A model generated the notes under the pieces. The model saw only the letters and a list, made by a program, of their open reading frames with translations, searched no databases and was not told the DNA's origin. 64,000 nt of DNA from Sphingomonas nostoxanthinifaciens (GTDB taxonomy: Bacteria > Pseudomonadota > Alphaproteobacteria > Sphingomonadales > Sphingomonadaceae), in contig NZ_CP082839.1 in assembly GCF_019930585.1 (NCBI RefSeq), positions 2,414,001 to 2,478,000 of the forward strand, given 5' to 3'. The position numbers were made by a program, and so were the translations under genes. Positions 52,599-63,049 of this stretch are shown here, piece by piece (the stretch's first letter is position 1; every line of letters starts with the position of its first letter).

Positions 52599-53942
52599 AT
52601 GCGTTTGAAGGCCTTGGCACTTGCATGCGCGGCGGCGGCGACGATCGGCATGCCGGCTTTGGCCGAACGACTGGCGCTGGTCGGCGGTACATTGGTCGAC
52701 GGCACGCTGCGCGAGCCGATCCATAACAGCGTGATCCTGATCGACGGCGACCGCATCACCGCGATCGGCACGGTCGAGAGCCTGCCGGTGCCCGCCGACG
52801 CGCGCCGCGTCTCGACCGAGGGCATGACGGTGCTGCCTGGCCTGTGGGACATGCACGTCCACCTGATGATCGACGGCCATGCCGACTACGCCCATTGGGA
52901 CGCCGCCTATCTCGCCAAGCAACGCGACGTGATCATGCCGGCATCGGCCAAGCAGTTGCTGATGGCGGGCGTCACCGGCGCGCGCGATCTCGGCGCGCCG
53001 CCGGACGACATCCTCGCGGTCAAGAAGGCGATCAACGAGGGCCGCATCCCCGGCCCCACATTGTTCGTCGCCGGTCCGTTCATCCAGCACGCGCCCTACA
53101 GCGCGCACGAGGTGAGCTATCGCTGGGGCGTCAGCTCGCCCGAGGATGCGCGCGCCAAGGTCCGCAAGATCGCCGAGGCCGGGGTCGACGTCGTCAAGCT
53201 GATCGACGTCGACCAGATGAAGGAGCCCGAGATCAAGGCGGTGGTCGACGAGGCGCATGCCCGCCATCTGCCGGTGGTCGCGCACGCGCATCGCCCCGAC
53301 GAGATCCGGCTCGGCCTGAAATATGGCGTCGACGATTTCGAGCATACCGCGCTCGCCGCAGCACCCGAATATCCGGCCGACATCATGGCCGCGCTGGAGG
53401 AGCGCACCGCGCGCAGCGGCTCGCTCGGACCGCTCTTCTGGACCCCGACCGCGTCGATCCTCTACAATTATCCGGCGTGGCTGAAGGAACATGAGTTCAT
53501 CGACGCGACCGACTGGCACGAGGGCCTGACGCCCGAAATGGTCGCCGACATCAAGGCATCGCTCGCCCACCCCGAGCGCATTCCCTATTTCCAGGGCGTA
53601 CCGCAGCGCCAGCCGACGCTGAAGCGCAAGTTCGCGCAGTTGCGCGCGTCAGGCGCGATCCTGCTGATCGGCACCGATTCGGGCGTGCCGATGAACTTCC
53701 ATTCGGGCAGCACGTGGCAGGAGATCGACCTGTGGGTGAACGGCTTCGGCGTGCCGGCGATCGAGGCGATCCGCGCCGCGACCTTCTGGCCGGCGGTCGC
53801 GATGAAGGTCGACAAGGATTATGGGACGGTGACCGAGGGCAAGTTCGCCGACATCATCGCGGTGAAGGGCGACGTGATGGCGCATGTCGATCTGCTCCAG
53901 CGTGTCGACATGGTGTTCAAGCACGGCCAGCAGGTGAAGTAA
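52599..53942 (+). CDS. Amidohydrolase family protein, exported
   Basis: A 447-residue metal-dependent hydrolase. The ATG at 52599 lies six bases after GGGGGAG; an ATG at 52596 is too near that signal. The signal peptide ends GMPALA. The small composite domain (VGGTLVDGT...ILIDGDRITAIG) is followed by LPGLWDMHVHL with the HxH pair, VVKLIDVDQ with a probable bridging Lys, VVAHAHRPDE and IGTDSGVPM (metal-binding Asp). The layout is that of the imidazolonepropionase/prolidase-like branch; substrates may be peptides or cyclic amides. The long upstream open frame on this strand is a shadow of ispG. Confidence 0.9.
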   Translation: MRLKALALACAAAATIGMPALAERLALVGGTLVDGTLREPIHNSVILIDGDRITAIGTVESLPVPADARRVSTEGMTVLPGLWDMHVHLMIDGHADYAHWDAAYLAKQRDVIMPASAKQLLMAGVTGARDLGAPPDDILAVKKAINEGRIPGPTLFVAGPFIQHAPYSAHEVSYRWGVSSPEDARAKVRKIAEAGVDVVKLIDVDQMKEPEIKAVVDEAHARHLPVVAHAHRPDEIRLGLKYGVDDFEHTALAAAPEYPADIMAALEERTARSGSLGPLFWTPTASILYNYPAWLKEHEFIDATDWHEGLTPEMVADIKASLAHPERIPYFQGVPQRQPTLKRKFAQLRASGAILLIGTDSGVPMNFHSGSTWQEIDLWVNGFGVPAIEAIRAATFWPAVAMKVDKDYGTVTEGKFADIIAVKGDVMAHVDLLQRVDMVFKHGQQVK

Positions 53943-53952
53943 GCGGCCGCGC

Positions 53953-54066
53953 TCAGCTCCAGGGCAGCGCCACGGCGATCGCGGCGCCGCCGACCATGAA
54001 CGACACGCCGGTGGCGAGGGCAGCTGACAGCAGGACCCGCGCAGGTACGGACATACGATTCAACAT
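53953..54066 (-). CDS. Tiny membrane protein, 37 residues (paralogue of 42387-42503)
   Basis: A 37-residue protein on the minus strand. The ATG at 54066 follows AAGGGG by six bases. It begins MLNRMSVPARVLLS and is hydrophobic from residue 11 to 35. It matches the protein at 42387-42503 at 16 of 37 ungapped positions (MLN, VPA, TGV, GAA among them), and both have strong ribosome-binding sites, which argues that they are genuine. It is convergent with the amidohydrolase gene (ten bases between stops) and divergent from a TonB receptor. Function unknown. Confidence 0.62.
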   Translation of the reverse strand: MLNRMSVPARVLLSAALATGVSFMVGGAAIAVALPWS

Positions 54067-54230
54067 TCCCAACCCCTTCGCCGTTATGACGGCGCCGCGG
54101 CGATCTATGCACAGTATTTCGTATAATATTCGTGACCGCGCCTGCGATCGTCGGAAAACCGGGAATTTTCCGGCTCTTGCGAGACCTTAGGTCGCTTGTG
54201 GACCCAATCCGCAGCGGCTAGGCGACGGCG

Positions 54231-56279
54231 ATGGGAGCGATCTTGTTGTCCGCCGCGCTTGCGGCCGCCGCCGCCGATTCGTCCGCTCCCGACATCGTCG
54301 TCACGGGTTTGGGACTGCCGCGCCAGCCGGGCGATGCCGCCTATGACAGCGTCGAGATCGACCGCCAGCGCCTGACCGACGAGGCGAGCGGCCGGCTGGA
54401 AAACGTGCTGCGCGACGCCGCCGGCTTCGCCCAGTTCCGCCGCTCGGATTCGCGCTCGGCGCAGCCGACAAGCCAGGGCGCGACCCTGCGCGGGCTCGGC
54501 GGCAATGCGGCATCGCGCGCGCTGATCCTGCTCGACGGCGTGCCGCTCGCCGATCCGTTCGGCGGCTGGGTCAGCTTCTCCGCGATCGATCCTGAGCGGC
54601 TGCAGGGCGCGCGCGTCACGCGCGGCGGCGGATCGGGCATCTATGGGCCGGGCGCACTGGCCGGCACGATCGAACTGTCGAGCGCCGCCGCCGGCCAGAT
54701 CGCGCCGTTGTGGGCGGAGGTCGATTATGGCAGCCGCAACTCGGTCGATACGACCGCGGGCGTGGCGCAGGGCCTCGGCGGCGGCAGCGCCGTCCTGAGC
54801 GGCCATTATGCGCGCGGCGACGGCTTCGTGCCGATCATCGCGGCGGATCGCGGTCCGGTCGACGTGGCGGCGCCCTATCGCGAAGCGTCGGTCTCCGGCC
54901 GGCTGGTCTTCCCGGTCGGCGACAATAGCGAGCTGCAGACCTCGATGCTGGCGTTCAGCGACAAGCGCACGCGCGGCACCGCCTTCACCCCCAACGACAC
55001 GCGCGGCGCCGATGCCAGCGTGCGGCTCGTCGGCCGCGGCGCCTGGGGATACGAGGCGCTCGGCTATGTCCAGGTGCGATCGTTCACCGCCGGCTTCGCC
55101 TCGATCAACGATGCGCGCACCACCGTCACCCAGACGCTCGACCAGTATAGCGTGCCCTCCACCGGGCTCGGCGGCCGGTTCGAGCTGCGGCCGCCGGTCG
55201 GCACGCACGTGCAGCTGCGCATCGGCACCGACACGCGCTACGTCACCGGCGAGACCGACGAGCTTTATTCCTACGTCACCGGCTCCCCCACCCGCACGCG
55301 CCGCGCGGGCGGCGATGCGCTGACGATCGGCGGATTTGCCGAGGCGGGGCTGGAGCCGCTGCGCGACCTGACGCTGACCGCCGGCGGCCGCATCGATCGC
55401 TGGCGGATCGACGGCGGCTTCCTCGACCAGAAATTGATCGCGACCGGCGCCGCGCTCACCAACAACCGCTATCCCAACCGCGAGGGCTGGCGGCCGACCG
55501 CACGCGGCGGCTTTGCGTGGAAGCCCGGCGGCGGGCCGGTCTCGATCCGTGGTGCCGCTTATCTCGGCTGGCGCCTGCCGACGCTGAACGAGCTCTATCG
55601 CCTGTATCGCGTCGGCGCCGACGCGATCGACGCCAATCCGTCGCTGAAGCCCGAGCGGCTGCGTGGGATCGACGGCGGGATCGACTACGATCCGCTGCCC
55701 AACCTGCATCTGTCGGCCACCGCCTTCACCAACCGGCTGAGCGACGCCATCGCTAACGTGACGATGGGCATCGGGCCGGGCACCTTCCCCGATGTCGGCG
55801 TCGTCGCGTCGGGCGGCCGCTATCAGGTGCGCGAGAATCTGCGCGCGATCACCTCGTCCGGCGCCGAGCTGGAAGCGCGGCTGAAGCTGCACCAATGGAC
55901 GCTCGCCGCCTCCTACGCCTACACCGATGCGCGCGTGCATGCCGACGGTACGGCGGTGGTGCTCAACGGGCTGCGCCCGGCGCAGACGGCGCGGCATCAG
56001 GCTTCGGGCACGCTCGGCTGGGAGGGCTGGCGGCGCGTCGCGCTCTCGGCGACGCTGCGCTACGTCGGGCCGCAATATGAGGACGATCTCAACCAGGAGA
56101 CGCTGAAGGGCGCGGTCACGCTCGACGCGACCGCGCGCGTGCCGATCCTCTCCCACCTGTCGGTGATCGCGCGCGCGGAGAATCTCAGCAACGTGCGCGT
56201 CGAGGCGGGCATCTCCGGCAACGACATCATCGAGCGCGCTACCCCGCGGACATTGTGGATCGGGTTGCGGTTCGAATAA
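54231..56279 (+). CDS. TonB-dependent receptor (short, vitamin B12/siderophore-like size)
   Basis: A 682-residue outer-membrane receptor. A short leader (MGAILLSAALAAAAADSS) precedes the TonB box region PDIVVTGLG. The plug has LENVLRDAAGFAQFRRSDSRSAQ, TLRGLGGNAASRALILLDGVPLADPFGG and VTRGGGSGIYGPGALAGTI, and the barrel ends with an aromatic-containing LWIGLRFE. Its size and plug are nearer to BtuB-like receptors than to the 860-930-residue sugar receptors in this window. No binding protein or ABC transporter is encoded beside it. It is convergent with the GH2 gene. The ligand is undetermined. Confidence 0.92.
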   Translation: MGAILLSAALAAAAADSSAPDIVVTGLGLPRQPGDAAYDSVEIDRQRLTDEASGRLENVLRDAAGFAQFRRSDSRSAQPTSQGATLRGLGGNAASRALILLDGVPLADPFGGWVSFSAIDPERLQGARVTRGGGSGIYGPGALAGTIELSSAAAGQIAPLWAEVDYGSRNSVDTTAGVAQGLGGGSAVLSGHYARGDGFVPIIAADRGPVDVAAPYREASVSGRLVFPVGDNSELQTSMLAFSDKRTRGTAFTPNDTRGADASVRLVGRGAWGYEALGYVQVRSFTAGFASINDARTTVTQTLDQYSVPSTGLGGRFELRPPVGTHVQLRIGTDTRYVTGETDELYSYVTGSPTRTRRAGGDALTIGGFAEAGLEPLRDLTLTAGGRIDRWRIDGGFLDQKLIATGAALTNNRYPNREGWRPTARGGFAWKPGGGPVSIRGAAYLGWRLPTLNELYRLYRVGADAIDANPSLKPERLRGIDGGIDYDPLPNLHLSATAFTNRLSDAIANVTMGIGPGTFPDVGVVASGGRYQVRENLRAITSSGAELEARLKLHQWTLAASYAYTDARVHADGTAVVLNGLRPAQTARHQASGTLGWEGWRRVALSATLRYVGPQYEDDLNQETLKGAVTLDATARVPILSHLSVIARAENLSNVRVEAGISGNDIIERATPRTLWIGLRFE

Positions 56280-56294
56280 CGACGCATCGCCCTC

Positions 56295-56378
56295 CCCGTG
56301 CTCCTGCGAAAGCAGGAGCCCAGGCCTGCACCTGCGGCGCTCGCCTCACCTGGGCTCCTGCGTGCGCAGGAGAACGGG
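56295..56378. repeat. Dispersed palindromic repeat, family B, copy 2
   Basis: Arms CCCGTGCTCCTGCG, GCAGGAGCCCAGG and CCTGGGCTCCTGCG, CGCAGGAGAACGGG form nested hairpins between the convergent TonB-receptor and GH2 genes. It shares the CCTGCG/CGCAGGAG core and the CCCAG/CTGGG steps with the copy at 51285-51356. Confidence 0.8.
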
Positions 56379-56390
56379 TGACGTGCGACG

Positions 56391-58826
56391 CTAGCGCAGC
56401 AGCAGTACCGCCGGCCTAAGCCCCTCCGCCCGCGCCTCGATCCGCATCGCGCCCGTGCCGGTCGCTTGCACGATCGCGGCGCACAGCCCGTTGAAGGCGC
56501 TCCGCCGGTCGGCATGATCGGGCTCGAGGCTGCGCGGGTCGCCATTGTCGACGCCAAGCAGCCGCAGGTCGCCCGACAGCGCGAACCGCACGCCGTTCGA
56601 CGCGGTCGGCACCTCGCGCCCCTTCGCATCGACGATCGCAGTGCGTACCACCGCCACCTCGCCCACGCCCGCCAGCCGGCGACGATCGCTCGACAGCGCG
56701 ATTGCGGCGGGCGCGCCGGTCGTCTCGCGTCGGTCGGTCAGGATCAGGCGGCCGTTGCGATAGCCGCGCGCCTCGATCCGGCCCGGCGCATAGGGCACCT
56801 GCCATTCGAGGTGGCGATTATGCTCGACCGGCTTGCGCCCGAGGCTGCGGCCGTTGACCAGCAGCTCGACCGCGTCGCAGTTCGAATGGACCCACACCGC
56901 GATCGACTGGTCCTCGCGCCCCGCCCAGTTCCAGTGCGGGAACAGGTGCAGCACCGGCGCATCGCCCCACCACGCGCGATAGTAATAATAATTGTCCTTG
57001 GGGAAGCCGCAGGTGTCGAGGATGCCGAAGTTCGACGTGTGGTTCGGCCAGCGCTCGAACGGGGTCGGCTCGCCGCGATAGTCGAACCCGGTCCAGACGA
57101 ACCCGCCCGACAGGAAGGGCCGCTCCGAATAGAAGGTCCACCAGCGTTCCGCCGTGCTCGCCCATTTGGGGAAATCGGTATCGTAGGCGGGCACGATCCC
57201 GGCGGCATCGTCGCGCTTATATTCGCCGCGCACCGACACCGTGCTCGCCGTCTCGGTGCCGATCATCGGCACCTTCGGGTGGCTCGCATGATAGGCATCG
57301 ATCGCGTCGAGATAATAATTGCAGCCCATCACGTCGAGTTCGGAGCTCGCGCCCTCGCCGAACTTGCCGTTCATCGCCTCGGTCACCAGCCTCGTGCCGT
57401 CGAGCTCGTAGACGCGCCGCTTCATCGACGCAGCGATGCGGCGGCCATTTTCGGTGCCGCGATGGATCTCCTCGTTGCCGATGCTCCACAGGAAGATCGA
57501 CGGGTGGTTGCGGCCGCTGCGCACCATCCGCTCGAGCTGGCTCATCCCCTCGGGATTGCTCGACATCTGGCGCGTCTCCTGCAGCACCAGCATGCCGAGC
57601 CGGTCGCACGCCGCCAGCACCGCGGGCGCCGCCGGATGGTGGGTCGAGCGATAGGCGTTCGAGCCCATCGCCTTGAGCTGCTCGATCCGCCAGACGTGCA
57701 GGCTGTCGGGCACCGCAAAGCCGACCCCGGCATGGTCCTGGTGGTTGCAGGTGCCCTTCACCTTCACCGGCTTGCCGTTGAGGAACAGGCCTTGGTCGGG
57801 ATCGAAGCGGATGGTGCGGATGCCGAAGACCGTCTCGTCGCGATCGACCACGGCGCCGTCGACCAGCAATTCGCTGACGAGGCGATGCAGCGCCGGCGTC
57901 TCGATCGACCAGAACGCCGGCCGAGCGAGCATCGTCTGCTGCGGGCACGCGACCGCGCCCCACGCGGGCAGCGCCAGCGGGTCGGAGGTGAGCGTCGCCA
58001 GCAATTGCCCGTCGGGGCCGAATATGGTCGAGCGCAGCCGCGCGGTGGCGGCCGGCCCGTCATTGTCGATCTCGGTGGCGAGCGCGACCCGCGCCGTCTC
58101 GCCCTCGACCGTGCAGCGCGCGACGGCACCCCATTGCCGCACATGCGCCGGCGCGGTCTTGACCAGCCGCACGTGGCGATAGAGACCCGCGCCCTCGTAG
58201 GACCATGCCTCGCCCAGCCCGACATCGCAGCGGACGAGCAGGATATTGTCCTCGCCCGGCTTGACGAAATCGGTGACGTCGAGGGTGAACGGCGCATAGC
58301 CGCTCTCGTTCGAGCCGACCACGAAGCCGTTGAGCACCACCAGGCAATCGCGCGACACGCCGTCGAATTCGAGCGACAGGCGCCGCCCGGCATCCTCCGC
58401 CGCGATCGGCAGTTTGCGGCGATACCAGCCGACGCTGGTCGCCGGGAAGCGGCGGCCGAGCGGCTTGAACCCCTGGAAGGCGCCGATATGGTCTTCCTTG
58501 CTGCCCGGCTCGCCGAACTTCGTGAACGGCAGGTCGACCGCCCAATCGTGCGGCAGCTCGACCGCCTGCCAGCCCTTGTCGTCATAATCGGGCTTCTGCA
58601 GCGCGATGTTGATCGTGCCCGACTTGGCATAGGTTTCGTGCGAGCCGCCAAACTCGAAATCCTGCGCCGGATCGGCACCATGGCCGAGATGGAAGCGCCA
58701 GGCCGTGTCGAGCGGCACGACGATGCGCGGCGAAGCCCCCTCGCCCGCCGCATGCGCCGGCAATGCCACCGCAGCGCCCGCCACGGTGCCGGCGACCATC
58801 ATCTCGCGCCGCGTTACTCCACCCAA
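56391..58826 (-). CDS. GH2 beta-galactosidase-like enzyme with DUF4982, exported
   Basis: About 811 residues. The best start is a TTG at 58826, six bases after GGGAGG, which gives a clean Tat leader (GGVTRREMMVAGTVAGAAVALPAHA); an ATG at 58922 would add a 32-residue unrelated extension. GH2 sandwich and immunoglobulin-like domains (about 30-290) are followed by the barrel, with the acid/base Glu in FLWSIGNEEIH and the nucleophile Glu in MIGTETAST. A DUF4982-like domain (LHLFPHWNWAGREDQSIAVWV) and a further C-terminal domain complete it. Domain order matches exported beta-galactosidases; beta-glucuronidase or another beta-glycosidase is possible. It is convergent with a TonB receptor. Confidence 0.9.
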   Translation of the reverse strand: MGGVTRREMMVAGTVAGAAVALPAHAAGEGASPRIVVPLDTAWRFHLGHGADPAQDFEFGGSHETYAKSGTINIALQKPDYDDKGWQAVELPHDWAVDLPFTKFGEPGSKEDHIGAFQGFKPLGRRFPATSVGWYRRKLPIAAEDAGRRLSLEFDGVSRDCLVVLNGFVVGSNESGYAPFTLDVTDFVKPGEDNILLVRCDVGLGEAWSYEGAGLYRHVRLVKTAPAHVRQWGAVARCTVEGETARVALATEIDNDGPAATARLRSTIFGPDGQLLATLTSDPLALPAWGAVACPQQTMLARPAFWSIETPALHRLVSELLVDGAVVDRDETVFGIRTIRFDPDQGLFLNGKPVKVKGTCNHQDHAGVGFAVPDSLHVWRIEQLKAMGSNAYRSTHHPAAPAVLAACDRLGMLVLQETRQMSSNPEGMSQLERMVRSGRNHPSIFLWSIGNEEIHRGTENGRRIAASMKRRVYELDGTRLVTEAMNGKFGEGASSELDVMGCNYYLDAIDAYHASHPKVPMIGTETASTVSVRGEYKRDDAAGIVPAYDTDFPKWASTAERWWTFYSERPFLSGGFVWTGFDYRGEPTPFERWPNHTSNFGILDTCGFPKDNYYYYRAWWGDAPVLHLFPHWNWAGREDQSIAVWVHSNCDAVELLVNGRSLGRKPVEHNRHLEWQVPYAPGRIEARGYRNGRLILTDRRETTGAPAAIALSSDRRRLAGVGEVAVVRTAIVDAKGREVPTASNGVRFALSGDLRLLGVDNGDPRSLEPDHADRRSAFNGLCAAIVQATGTGAMRIEARAEGLRPAVLLLR

Positions 58827-58938
58827 TGCCGTCCTCCCGATGCCGGCGCCTATAGGATCGGCGGTCGCATGGCCGTCAAGCCCGCGCCGACGCGCGTCGA
58901 TGCTTGCGAGCGATGCGGGCACATGGTCTATCGGGGCG

Positions 58939-59592
58939 ATGCAATTGACCTGCCCAAGCTGCGCCGCGACCTATGACGTGCCCGACGGTGCGATCGGCGC
59001 GAACGGCCGCAAGGTGCGCTGCCGGGCGTGCGGCACGAGCTGGTTCGAGCCGCCGCACGCACCGGCCGCGCCCGTCGCGCCGCTCACCCCGCCCCCCATT
59101 TCGCAGCCCGAAGCCGTCGCGCCCGTGCCGGAACCGGCCGACGAACCGGTCTTCCCGCCACGCCGGCGCCGACGCGCGCTGCCGTGGATCCTGCTACTGC
59201 TGGCGGTGCTCGCGGTGGGGCTCGGCGTGACCGCCGCAATCCTCGCATTCGGGCCTGGCCCGGTGGCGACGCGGCTCGGTTTGAAGGAGGATCGCGTGCC
59301 GCTCGGCATCGCGATCACCAAGCAGCCCGACTGGCGGATGATCGCGGGCGGCAGCCAGCTGTTCGCGGTTTCCGGCCGCATCTGGAACCCGACGTCGGAC
59401 AGCCAGCCGGTGCCCGACATCCGCGCCGAGTTGAAGGACGCCCACGGCAAGACCGTCTATGCCTGGACGATCGCGCGCCCGACGCCGCGGCTCGGGCCGG
59501 GTGCATCGGCGACGTTCGACGGCGCGGCGGTCGACGTGCCGGCCAGCTCGACCAACGTCAGCGTCAGCTTCGCCGGCACCGACGCGCCCTGA
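58939..59592 (+). CDS. MJ0042-type zinc-ribbon, DUF3426 membrane protein
   Basis: A 217-residue protein. The ATG at 58939 follows GGGGCG. Residues 1-37 form a zinc ribbon with two CxxC pairs (CPSC and CRAC). A Pro/Ala-rich linker (about 42-82) leads to one transmembrane helix (about 85-108), followed by a DUF3426-like domain (about 125-215; ITKQPDWRMIAGGSQLFAVSG, WNPTSDSQPVPDIRAEL). The family is common in alphaproteobacteria and of unknown function; the ribbon should face the cytosol. It is divergent from the GH2 gene. Confidence 0.9.
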   Translation: MQLTCPSCAATYDVPDGAIGANGRKVRCRACGTSWFEPPHAPAAPVAPLTPPPISQPEAVAPVPEPADEPVFPPRRRRRALPWILLLLAVLAVGLGVTAAILAFGPGPVATRLGLKEDRVPLGIAITKQPDWRMIAGGSQLFAVSGRIWNPTSDSQPVPDIRAELKDAHGKTVYAWTIARPTPRLGPGASATFDGAAVDVPASSTNVSVSFAGTDAP

Positions 59593-59660
59593 TGCAAGTT
59601 TGTGCGCCACCGGCATTGCGGGCGGCAAAACCCTCTGCTAGGGGCTCGCGCCTGCCAGCA

Positions 59661-59679
59661 CCCCGGCGGTCAGCCGGGG
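59661..59679 (+). terminator. Terminator-like hairpin after the zinc-ribbon gene
   Basis: A perfect 7-bp GC stem (CCCCGGC/GCCGGGG) with a 5-base loop, followed by CCCTTCTC, between the zinc-ribbon gene and tRNA-Leu. Confidence 0.45.
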
Positions 59680-59692
59680 CCCTTCTCGATGT

Positions 59693-59779
59693 GCGGTCGT
59701 GGCGGAACTGGTAGACGCGCAACGTTGAGGTCGTTGTGGCCGAAAGGCCGTGGAAGTTCGAGTCTTCTCGACCGCACCA
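59693..59779 (+). tRNA. tRNA-Leu (anticodon GAG)
   Basis: An 87-base class II tRNA. The acceptor stem pairs GCGGTCG with CGACCGC, with an A discriminator and an encoded CCA (59777-59779). The anticodon stem is CAACG/CGTTG around loop TTGAGGT, giving anticodon GAG. A long variable arm (TGGCCGAAAGGCCGT) and a T-arm (GTTCGAGTC) follow, as expected for Leu. It is intact despite the recombinase unit next to it. Confidence 0.96.
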
Positions 59780-59814
59780 CACAGTCCGAGTGGCTGTTGT
59801 TATTTGAGAGCATG

Positions 59815-59850
59815 GCCGGAATGGCGGGGAATAAGCCCCGTAATTCCGGC
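59815..59850 (+). terminator. Strong stem-loop downstream of tRNA-Leu
   Basis: A 36-base nested hairpin: outer arms GCCGGAAT/ATTCCGGC and inner arms CGGGG/CCCCG around AATAAG. It starts 35 bp after the tRNA 3' end and is followed by ACTTTGCC. It could end the tRNA transcript, or be structured DNA at the edge of the recombinase unit. Confidence 0.4.
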
Positions 59851-60036
59851 ACTTTGCCACTCCCCGCGAAGGCTGTGTGGCAGTCGAGGTCTCGGATCAG
59901 CGCTTGTTTGCGCGTGATTGGCGCCTCGGTCTCTGCGGGCCATTTCGCAGACCTCAATGCATCGTTGCGATCAGGCCATGCCGCCCGAACGACACAAGGC
60001 GCCCGCGGCGCCCTCTGCTTATGTTCTGATCGCGCG

Positions 60037-61693
<1,657 letters not shown>

Positions 61694-61701
<8 letters not shown>

Positions 61702-62110
61702 GGCGGCCGAGCCCGAAGAAGCGAGGGCCGGACCGGTGCGCGCCGGTCACCAGGTTCGCGATGCTACTCAATGAAGCGAAAGCTCTACCCTCGAACAGGA
61801 ACCCCGTCTCGGTCACCAGCACGCTGATCGTCCGTCCCTGCCATTCACGGATCAGCTGGGAGCCTGCGCTAAGCGCCATAGGCTGGGCCGGCTTTGGCGT
61901 GGCATCTTCGCTCCGTCGCTGAAGCGCCCGCGCCGCCGCAACGCCGAGTCCTCCATACCGCAGCTCCTGCAACCGGTAGCCTACTCCTCGCCGCAGGAGG
62001 TCAGCCGAAAGGCTAGGTGCGGGAGCATCGTAGGCGGCTTGCCAGGCGTCGCGCAGCTGCGCTGGCGACATGGTCGCCAGCGCCGTCAGTTGGTCGGAAA
62101 GCCGGGCCAT
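61694..62110 (-). CDS. DUF2924 domain-containing protein
   Basis: A 138-residue protein. The DUF2924 landmarks are DLLRRGVGYRLQELRYGGL (about 40-60), the segment LIREWQGRTISVLVTETGFLF and ASLSSIANLVTGAHRSGPRFFGL near the C-terminus. The family has no known function and in alphaproteobacteria is generally encoded with a serine recombinase, as here (eight-base overlap). A role in DNA binding or recombination control is an inference from this linkage. The start is the ATG at 62110, two bases after the DUF3489 gene stop. Confidence 0.9.
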
Positions 62111-62112
62111 GA

Positions 62113-62586
62113 TTAGGCAGCCTGTCCGATCGAGTAGCAGGTCACGTCATCACGCTTGCCGGTGACGATGGCATGCCCCTTCTTGCGCAGGCCACACAAA
62201 GCGGCGCGCGTCGTATGCGGCAACCAGCCGGTTGCTGCCGTCAGCTCAGCGATGGTCGCGCCGGCATCGCGCGCCAGCAGGTCGACCACCTGCGCCGCCT
62301 TGGTCGGCTTGCCGGCCGCCGCCACGGTAGGCTGGGACAGTGTTGAGAGCGTCGCTCGACCTTCAGCGGTAATCGTCGCGCCCAGCTTCTTGCGGCCGTC
62401 AACACGGTAAGCGTCGGCCTTCGCGCGCACAGGAAAAGCAGCGGCAAGACCGAGTTCGATCAGGTGGTCGATCGCTGACGGTACGTCGCTTAGGTCGGTA
62501 AGTCCCTGCATCGGCAGCAAGCTGCCGTTCGGCAAGGCTGCCGCATTGGTCAGCAGCGAAATCTCAAGGTCGGTAAGGCTGGTCAT
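62113..62586 (-). CDS. DUF3489 domain-containing protein
   Basis: A 157-residue protein. The C-terminal DUF3489 domain (about 95-155) reads KAAQVVDLLARDAGATIAEL, TAATGWLPHTTRAALCGLRKKGH, a winged-helix-like fold. The N-terminal part (about 1-75) is a second helical segment (LTDLEISLLTNAAALPNGSLL) that also looks like a helix-turn-helix region. It is the first gene of a run with DUF2924 and the serine recombinase and could regulate them or act as a recombination directionality factor (inference). Confidence 0.88.
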   Translation of the reverse strand: MTSLTDLEISLLTNAAALPNGSLLPMQGLTDLSDVPSAIDHLIELGLAAAFPVRAKADAYRVDGRKKLGATITAEGRATLSTLSQPTVAAAGKPTKAAQVVDLLARDAGATIAELTAATGWLPHTTRAALCGLRKKGHAIVTGKRDDVTCYSIGQAA

Positions 62587-63049
62587 CGATCGTCTCCGGC
62601 GGAAACGGCCCTATGCCGCCCCACTGACCGAAGCCCGGCGCACCGCCAGGTCGTGCTTGCCGCGTCCTTGCCGCCGCCGCTCACGAGTACATTACCGCTC
62701 CAAACGAGAGGACAGTCCAGTCGATTTTTGAACAAGTTCGCGATTTGGTGGACACCGCATATCCTTTTGCGGCAGGTCAGGCCCACTTCCGGCCGCTCAG
62801 CGACTACGGGGCGCCCCCAGAAAACCGCCGCTCGTTCAGCATTACCGACGCCCGATCAACCACATTTCCGAACTGCTGGTTTACCGGGCCTACGTACTCT
62901 CGATTAGCCGATCCGGCCCGATGGAGATGATCGATGGGTCACTCTTCGATGGACCCCGCCTTTCACGACCTTCGACCCTAATCCTCTGATTGTCGCGGGC
63001 CCATCTCAAGCCCGGGATCGTTTTAAGCATTTCCCAGCAAGGAAATCCC
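62587..63049. other. 463-bp stretch without a supported gene
   Basis: This stretch separates the DUF3489 gene (minus strand) from the DUF2383 gene (plus strand), so it should hold both promoters. Several 60-85-codon frames are open on both strands, but none has family similarity or a good ribosome-binding site. The base composition from about 62700 to 62950 is less GC-rich than its surroundings, compatible with an element border or decayed DNA. No direct repeat of the tRNA-Leu 3' end was seen. Confidence 0.4.

Noticed and set aside
59693..59779. tRNA-Leu 3' end as a tyrosine-integrase attachment site
   Set aside because: The recombinase is of the serine type and no second copy of the tRNA 3' end was found within the following 4 kb.
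59670..59957. 95-codon minus-strand frame across tRNA-Leu
   Set aside because: It reads through the antisense of the tRNA (RSRRLELPRPFGHN), a familiar false protein.
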